Both the position numbers and the translations under genes were made by a program. Below are positions 60,009 through 64,000 of a stretch of DNA of 64,000 bases, piece by piece; within the stretch, counting starts at the first letter, position 1; every line of letters starts with the position of its first letter. This DNA is from Anaerostipes hominis (ex Lee et al. 2021) (GTDB lineage: Bacteria > Bacillota > Clostridia > Lachnospirales > Lachnospiraceae). The DNA lies in the NCBI RefSeq assembly GCF_002270485.1, contig NZ_NQOG01000007.1, positions 88,730-152,729 on the forward strand. Direction: 5' to 3'. The notes under the pieces are model-generated. The model searched no databases. It worked only from the letters and a program-made list of their open reading frames with translations, and was not told the DNA's origin.

Positions 60009-60329
60009 CTAGGTCAAATTTGAGTGTTTTAATGGGGGTTTCGGATTTGTTTTGTTTCGAAAGATCCGTTTTTTTCGCTTGATTAATTCAGCGCGCTCTA
60101 AAGAATCATCTCCATTTAAAAGCATTGCAAGAGACTCTGAGTCGATTGAGTTTAACAATTCATTTGTTACTACATGCATGACGACGATAGACGTCCAGTA
60201 GAGTTTCGGAGCTATATGCTGTACAGATAATTTTCTCACCTTATCAAAATAATCTAAGGCCATCTTTTTTGAGGCATCCACATCTTTTCCATTTAATTTA
60301 TATTCCTTTCCCATAACCAATATTTTCAT
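60009..60329 (-). CDS. Small hypothetical protein
   Basis: 106 aa from ATG 60329, which has AGGAGG six bases upstream; the frame further 5' lacks one. Helical, with 'ASKKMALDYFDKVRKLSVQHIAPKLYW' and a basic C-terminus. A CATACTA element on its strand precedes it. Unknown. Confidence 0.65.
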   Translation of the reverse strand: MKILVMGKEYKLNGKDVDASKKMALDYFDKVRKLSVQHIAPKLYWTSIVVMHVVTNELLNSIDSESLAMLLNGDDSLERAELIKRKKRIFRNKTNPKPPLKHSNLT

Positions 60330-60356
60330 AATCAACCTCCTTTGTGATTTCACTCC

Positions 60357-60379
60357 CGCTCAATTATAGTATGACAAAT
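60357..60379 (-). promoter_or_regulatory. CATACTA promoter element (minus strand)
   Basis: Minus strand TTTGTCATACTATAATTGAG, CATACTA at 60373-60367, 37 bases before the minus-strand gene. Divergent from the one at 60407. Confidence 0.65.
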
Positions 60380-60406
60380 CAAAGGGAGATTTTTTGATTT
60401 AAAACA

Positions 60407-60431
60407 GTTTCTCCATACTATGAATAGAAAA
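60407..60431 (+). promoter_or_regulatory. CATACTA promoter element
   Basis: TTCTCCATACTATGAATAGA, CATACTA at 60414-60420, 38 bases before the fusion gene. Confidence 0.68.
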
Positions 60432-60458
60432 AGTTCATTGATGAAAGGAGATAAGGAA

Positions 60459-61562
60459 ATGGGAAGAAAAAAGATGAGACCACTGATATCTTTGGATGCA
60501 GACGATGTTTTGTTCCGCTGCAATGATTATGCTGTGGAACTTGCAAATAAGAAGTATGATTATGATCCGCCGCTTAGTATCCGAGAGATCCAGCAGTGGG
60601 GGAGCAATGGATCAAGGATTGATATCATACATGAGTTTTACAAAGATGAGGAATTTTGCAGAAATCAGCCTGTTATGGATGGGGCCAGGGAATTCTTATT
60701 AGAATTACTTAAGATCGCGGATGTCATCATTACAACAGCAGTACCTGCAAACTGTATGGGTATCCGCATAGAGCGGATTATCGAAGAATTTCCATTCTTC
60801 CCTCGGGAGAATATCATTATAACAAGTCGGAAAGACGTAGTGGAAGCAGATATTATATTGGATGATGGGCAGCATAATGTTTTAAATTCTGGAGCCGCTT
60901 ATCCGGTACTTTTCAGAAAACCTTGGAACCATACCATGACAGGGCTTCTATCTGTAACAAGTTATCAGCAGTTTTTGACTTTGATCAAAAATATCCTGAA
61001 TGTTCAGACACCTTTATATGATTTAGAGTATAAGAAAGAAAAGATTTATTGCATTGTAGGACCATCTGGAAGCGGAAAGACGGGATTTGTGCGATACTTA
61101 ACGAAGAATTTAAATATGCAAAGGATGCAATCTTATACGACCAGAAAACCATTTAGAAGTGATTATGACAAAACAGATTATATCTACATTACGAAAGACT
61201 GTTTTCATCAAATGGAAGATGAGGGCCTTTTTGCAGAAACCACTGTCTATGCAAGTGAAATGTACGGAACAACATTGTTGAGAGAGGAAGATTTCTCAGG
61301 AAAAGATTTTGTTATTCCACTTGATATCTGTGGTGCCGTCACGATGCAGTCGAATCATCCAAAGCGGACTGTACTTATATATCTGAAAAGGTCAAAGAAT
61401 GAACTTATTAAAAGCTTGCTCCAAAAAGACATCGATGAAGATGAAAAGACATTTCGTTTATTATCATTAAATGACGAATTGAGAAATGAACAGCTTTGCG
61501 ATAAGACGATTATAAACGACGGAGATTATAGAAGAATGGCAGCGGAGTTATTTGGAAAGTAA
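60459..61562 (+). CDS. 5'-deoxyribonucleotidase - guanylate kinase fusion
   Basis: 367 aa. ATG 60459 is eight bases after AAAGGAG. Residues 8-about 180 form an HAD-type 5'(3')-deoxyribonucleotidase domain: D13 and D15 in LDADDV, 'VIITTAVPANCM' and 'ADIILDDGQHN' with the later Asp pair. From about 195 the sequence is a guanylate kinase: P-loop GPSGSGKT at 201-208, 'YTTRKPFRSDYDKTDYIYI' and 'LLDICGAV'-like parts. Fusing a dNMP phosphatase to a GMP/dGMP kinase would couple removal and phosphorylation of nucleotides. I do not know this fusion as a standard enzyme. Confidence 0.8.
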   Translation: MGRKKMRPLISLDADDVLFRCNDYAVELANKKYDYDPPLSIREIQQWGSNGSRIDIIHEFYKDEEFCRNQPVMDGAREFLLELLKIADVIITTAVPANCMGIRIERIIEEFPFFPRENIIITSRKDVVEADIILDDGQHNVLNSGAAYPVLFRKPWNHTMTGLLSVTSYQQFLTLIKNILNVQTPLYDLEYKKEKIYCIVGPSGSGKTGFVRYLTKNLNMQRMQSYTTRKPFRSDYDKTDYIYITKDCFHQMEDEGLFAETTVYASEMYGTTLLREEDFSGKDFVIPLDICGAVTMQSNHPKRTVLIYLKRSKNELIKSLLQKDIDEDEKTFRLLSLNDELRNEQLCDKTIINDGDYRRMAAELFGK

Positions 61563-61582
61563 AAAGAAAAGGAGGTTCGTGA

Positions 61583-62005
61583 ATGTACCCATATTTCAGC
61601 GGAAATAATATTCCAGTTACCACTGTAGCAGAACTTATGCAAAAAAGTCCTTTATATATACGACATTTGATATCTAAGAATATTTTGCAAATTGGCGCTG
61701 GCTATCATGTGAACGGAGATTACAAAAATGATTATTATATAAGTCCCTACCTCTTCTGGAAGAACACAGGAATCGTTGTGAATCAAGGGGACACCTTTGA
61801 AAAAACAATGCCGGTTTTTTCAAAAACATCCATTACAATCGACGAGGCAGCCAATGCGATGAAGAAACAACAAGAGTTTATCCGGGCAGGACTGAGGGAG
61901 CGTCGGCTTCCGTTTGGTTTTGCAGCGAAGAACGAAGCATCCGGACGATATAATTATTACATCTCTGCCTATCAATTCTGGGAATATACTGGATTTGTTA
62001 TATGA
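61583..62005 (+). CDS. Tandem helix-turn-helix protein
   Basis: 140 aa with AAAGGAGG ahead, 20 bases after the fusion gene. Two similar halves, about 10-65 and 85-140. Each opens with a helix-turn-helix-like 'TVAELMQKSPLYIRHLISKNIL' or 'TIDEAANAMKKQQEFIRAGLRE' and ends 'YYIS.Y.FW..TG'. The pattern suits excisionase-type or MerR-like DNA binding. Located just before the repeat-rich region at 62.1-62.5 kb, which could be its target (inference). Confidence 0.6.
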   Translation: MYPYFSGNNIPVTTVAELMQKSPLYIRHLISKNILQIGAGYHVNGDYKNDYYISPYLFWKNTGIVVNQGDTFEKTMPVFSKTSITIDEAANAMKKQQEFIRAGLRERRLPFGFAAKNEASGRYNYYISAYQFWEYTGFVI

Positions 62006-62012
62006 GATTCTC

Positions 62013-62048
62013 AAGAAAAAGACCGTCAAGCAAGGCGGTCTTTTTCTT
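62013..62048 (+). terminator. Strong rho-independent terminator
   Basis: AAGAAAAAGACCG and CGGTCTTTTTCTT pair, with an inner loop TCAAGCAAGG. Confidence 0.88.
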
Positions 62049-62071
62049 GTGGTTTTAATATAAAATGGAAA

Positions 62072-62094
62072 GTGATATACTAATTATGAAAAGC
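62072..62094 (+). promoter_or_regulatory. CATACTA-like element, one mismatch
   Basis: GTGATATACTAATTATGAAA: TATACTA in place of CATACTA with the ATGAA part kept. It would transcribe into the repeat region, with no large gene downstream. Confidence 0.4.
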
Positions 62095-62148
62095 AAAAAT
62101 GAAGATGTATTTACCTTTTGTTACTTAAGAATTAATTGAGTTTTTTAG

Positions 62149-62244
62149 ATTGGTTACACGTTGGTTACAACGGTGGGTGTAAACGGCATAAAAAGGGAGT
62201 TTGCAGATTCGATTGAGGAAGCTGCTAAAGAAGGTAAGTTCTAA
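62149..62244 (+). pseudogene. Short 3' gene remnant
   Basis: An open frame of 31 codons without an ATG or ribosome site reads TLVTTVGVNGIKREFADSIE then EAAKEGKF and a stop. It looks like the 3' end of a protein gene, perhaps the target of an integration event. A terminator follows. The gene is not identified. Confidence 0.35.
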
Positions 62245-62349
62245 GGAATGGCTTAAAATAAGGATCTCTGATGGTGTAAGTGGCTGTCAGAGGTCCTTTT
62301 TTGGTGTGCGTAGGTTACGTATAGGTTACAAATTACACGGAACGGTTAC
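62152..62349 (+). repeat. GGTTAC direct repeats in two 11-bp-spaced pairs
   Basis: GGTTAC at 62152 and 62163 (11 bases apart), again at 62313 and 62324 (11 apart), and at 62344. One-helical-turn spacing suggests sites for a DNA-binding protein such as an integrase arm-type or initiator protein. Confidence 0.45.
62259..62302 (+). terminator. Rho-independent terminator
   Basis: AAGGATCTCTGA and TCAGAGGTCCTT (one G-U) then TTTTTT. Confidence 0.8.
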
Positions 62350-62398
62350 ACGGAAAATCTTTTTGACAGTGGGTTTCGGGGAGCAAAAAAGAGGCCTT

Positions 62399-62498
62399 CG
62401 GTGGGATACAAAATTTGTATCCCACCGTTTTCTTTCTTTTTGATTTGTATCCCACCGGAGGGTGTTTGTATCCCACCCCAAATTTAGTGTATCCCACC
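62399..62498. other. Palindrome plus iterons, candidate replication or partition origin
   Basis: A perfect inverted repeat with 14-base arms and a one-base centre at 62399-62427 (CGGTGGGATACAAA and its complement). Further direct copies of TTTGTATCCCACC lie at 62444-62456 and 62465-62477, and a 2-mismatch copy at 62486-62498; the last three start 21 bases apart. No gene covers it. Iteron arrays with helical spacing bind replication initiators or partition proteins. No rep or par gene is visible here, so the assignment is inference. Confidence 0.55.
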
Positions 62499-62635
62499 GG
62501 GACCTAAAAAGTTTAGAAAATTTGGCGTGTTTTTAATGGCTTGTAATCTTCTTCGAAGCACTGTTCTAAGATGAAAGAAAATGCAAAAAGAACTAGAATC
62601 ATTTCTGTCCAGTCTTTTTATGGAGCAGAACCTTA

Positions 62636-62644
62636 TGTTATAAT
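62636..62644 (+). promoter_or_regulatory. Extended -10 promoter
   Basis: TGTTATAAT (TGN plus TATAAT), about 37 bases before the gene at 62681. Confidence 0.6.
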
Positions 62645-62680
62645 TTAATTACAAAAGAGAAAGATTCGGAGGGAGAGAGT

Positions 62681-63463
62681 ATGATTTGTCCGAAGTGTGG
62701 AAAAGAAAGCGTAAAGGATGCTTTGTATTGTGAGTGGTGCGGAACTCAGTTGAATCAAAAAAAGACAGTAATCTGTCCAAAGTGTGGTAGAGAGGGTATT
62801 AAGAATGCCTTATATTGTGAATGGTGTGGGGCTCAGTTAAATCAAAAAGAAATACCATCAAACAGAAATATGGAGAAATACGTCATATATAATTCAAAAA
62901 GTAAATTTTTGTGGTTAGTTTTTGCGTCAATATGTGGTGTCGGAGGAGGCCTTTTTATTTTGGGGCAAAGCAGAGAGGAATTGGCGGAATATCATATCAC
63001 TGGACCAGGTCGTTTTTTAACAGGAAATCCAGATGGATTAATTATTGTAGGCTGGCTATGCATTATACTTTTTGGTGCTTTTTTATTATTCCTTTTATTG
63101 AATTATAAAAATTGTGCGAAAAGACCATGGTTTGTATTAAATTCAGATGGCTTCTATAGCTATTCAACTAATAGCGGATTTAAAGGAATGATTGGCTGGA
63201 ATGAAATCAGGAATTTTCATATAGATTTACAAAATAATTCCAGATTTTTAGTCATAGAATTTATAACGAAAAATGAAAAATATGAGTCTACAAGAAAATA
63301 TGCTATAGCTGAACGTAAGGCAAAGAAAAAACAAAAACAAAAGACAGTAAGAATCTTTATTAATTTTTTAGGCATTAGTGATAAAGAACTTATTGAAACA
63401 ATGCATGAATTTCAAGAAGAGTATCAAAATAAAAATTTATATATACAGAATCGTTCCTTATAA
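62681..63463 (+). CDS. Membrane protein with two zinc ribbons and PH-like domain
   Basis: 260 aa with GGAGGGAGAGT ahead. Two near-identical N-terminal zinc ribbons (CPKCGKESVKDALYCEWCG and CPKCGREGIKNALYCEWCG) reflect a recent internal duplication. Two membrane helices (about 78-100 and 120-146) lead to a C-terminal beta domain ('NSDGFYSYSTNSGFKGMIGWNEIRNFHI') like the STM3941/PH-like proteins. It has a housekeeping promoter. Unknown role. Confidence 0.7.
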   Translation: MICPKCGKESVKDALYCEWCGTQLNQKKTVICPKCGREGIKNALYCEWCGAQLNQKEIPSNRNMEKYVIYNSKSKFLWLVFASICGVGGGLFILGQSREELAEYHITGPGRFLTGNPDGLIIVGWLCIILFGAFLLFLLLNYKNCAKRPWFVLNSDGFYSYSTNSGFKGMIGWNEIRNFHIDLQNNSRFLVIEFITKNEKYESTRKYAIAERKAKKKQKQKTVRIFINFLGISDKELIETMHEFQEEYQNKNLYIQNRSL

Positions 63464-63509
63464 ATTCAAAACGTTTCATAGTTTTTAATTTTTGCTTTTT
63501 TGCAGTCGT

Positions 63510-63719
63510 CTACAAAAAAGAGATGTCATAAGGCATCTCTTTTTTTAGCTGTTGTATAGAAAATTTGCGGGCTATATTCTGTTTTGCATAGAAATGCTGA
63601 ATGGCATAATCAAAGATAGAATTTAAAAAGCTTTTTGCTTTTTCACGAGAGGATGGTGATATTTGAATAATCTCTGATATTGTCAATATTAGTTGACACA
63701 TTTTTCTCAAGCATATCAC
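63510..63719 (-). pseudogene. Tyrosine recombinase fragment (core-binding domain)
   Basis: 69 residues on the minus strand. 'LTISEIIQISPSSREKAKSFLNSIFDYAIQHFYAKQNIARKFSI' resembles the SAM-like core-binding domain of phage/ICE integrases (helix ending '..IF.YAI......NIA'). It starts at the border of the IS3 remnant and lacks the catalytic domain. No ribosome site. The terminator hairpin at 63514 lies in its last codons. Confidence 0.4.
63514..63547 (+). terminator. Rho-independent terminator
   Basis: AAAAAAGAGATG, loop TCATAAGG, CATCTCTTTTTT; about 50 bases after the gene at 62681. Confidence 0.85.
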
Positions 63720-63722
63720 TGA

Positions 63723-64000
63723 CTATGCGGCCAGTTCCAAATCCTCATAATACTGCCTGCGTTTTATCATAGGTGGAAGCCCGCCATTGGCAGAGCATAT
63801 CCTCCGGTTATTCCAGTAGCTGAGGAAGTATCTCCAAATGAGTACCTTTAATTCCTCTACAGTCATCTGCTTTTGGTGTACTGTGTTCCACGGTCACTGT
63901 GGATGATAGCGCCTTCCAGTGCAGGATAAGCAGTCAGGGCGTTTTCCATTGTATGGACACACAGATCTGCTTTCATGTTTGTTTCCATTGCCAGACCAAG
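63723..64000 (-). pseudogene. IS3-family transposase (OrfB) remnant
   Basis: Minus strand. From the window edge the frame reads 'MKADLCVHTMENALTAYPAL' then 'GAIIHSDRGTQYTKS' and a stop: the IS3/IS150 integrase core with a DDE Asp in HSDRG. Another frame then gives 'LKVLIWRYFLSYWNNRRI' and 'GGLPPMIKRRQYYEDLELAA', the C-terminus. The block between with the catalytic Glu is missing, so it is deleted and inactive. The 5' part is outside the window. Confidence 0.85.

Noticed and set aside
60459..61562. Two separate genes for the nucleotidase and the kinase
   Set aside because: The frame is continuous, with no stop, ribosome site or second start between the domains.
62201..62443. An 80-aa plus frame through the repeat region
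   Set aside because: No ribosome site, and it reads across a terminator, GGTTAC repeats and the palindrome; composition is not protein-like.
62399..62498. A CRISPR array
   Set aside because: Units are only 13 bases, spacers are irregular and 8-17 bases, and no cas gene is near.

Overview
The window looks like part of a large mobile element, most likely a conjugative megaplasmid or an integrated relative of one, from a low-GC Bacillota gut bacterium of the Lachnospiraceae type. The reasons are AGGAGG ribosome sites ahead of nearly every gene, SpaA/VaFE and MucBP surface proteins, a RemA-like regulator, IS66 and IS3 elements, and A+T-rich coding. There are no rRNA, tRNA or ribosomal-protein genes. 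Instead there are second copies of cellular machines (SecY, SecA, topoisomerase III, RecJ, SSB-like proteins) mixed with proteins I cannot identify.

Layout. 1-4.4 kb: SSB-like OB protein, Cys-rich protein, DnaQ-type exonuclease, compact prepilin peptidase, membrane-anchored protein. 4.4-16.9 kb: a 1244-aa acidic protein, Rad50/SMC-like ATPase, tandem-OB protein, RecJ-like nuclease, CAP-domain secreted protein, lipoprotein. 17-18.4 kb: a minus-strand insert with a zinc-ribbon plus nucleoside-deoxyribosyltransferase/TIR-like protein (possible defence effector). 18.5-29 kb: MucBP surface protein, a SecY / SecE-like / SecA set, TopB, a RemA-like protein, a secreted protein. 29-32.3 kb: small genes, HicB-like protein, a frameshifted membrane gene. 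32.3-41.1 kb: three paralogues with a proteasome-type (Ntn) fold signature, and two paralogue remnants, around a tail-collar protein and a 1625-aa VaFE adhesin. 41.3-50.2 kb: Ig-like secreted protein, HEPN protein, Ku plus LigD-type ligase, an HNH nuclease gene split by IS66 with an 8-bp target duplication, AbrB-like protein. 50.4-62 kb: a small RNA or attenuator, membrane nuclease, MoxR-vWA operon, PP2C operon, a nucleotidase-guanylate kinase fusion. 62-64 kb: direct repeats, a 29-bp palindrome and iteron-like repeats, a zinc-ribbon membrane protein, fragments of a tyrosine recombinase and an IS3 transposase.

The feature that ties the window together is a non-coding element with invariant CATACTA, usually T-rich before it and followed by NNNATGAA or ATAGAA. 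I count 22 exact intergenic copies on both strands. Most lie 18-64 bases before a start codon and just after a terminator, and several form divergent pairs. It is probably the element's own promoter class. The IS66, AbrB, HicB, NDT-like and HEPN genes lack it, which fits later insertion. The second main observation is that the three Ntn-like paralogues each carry two in-frame starts with strong ribosome sites, the inner one exactly at the beginning of the proteasome-like domain (Met-Ser-Phe).
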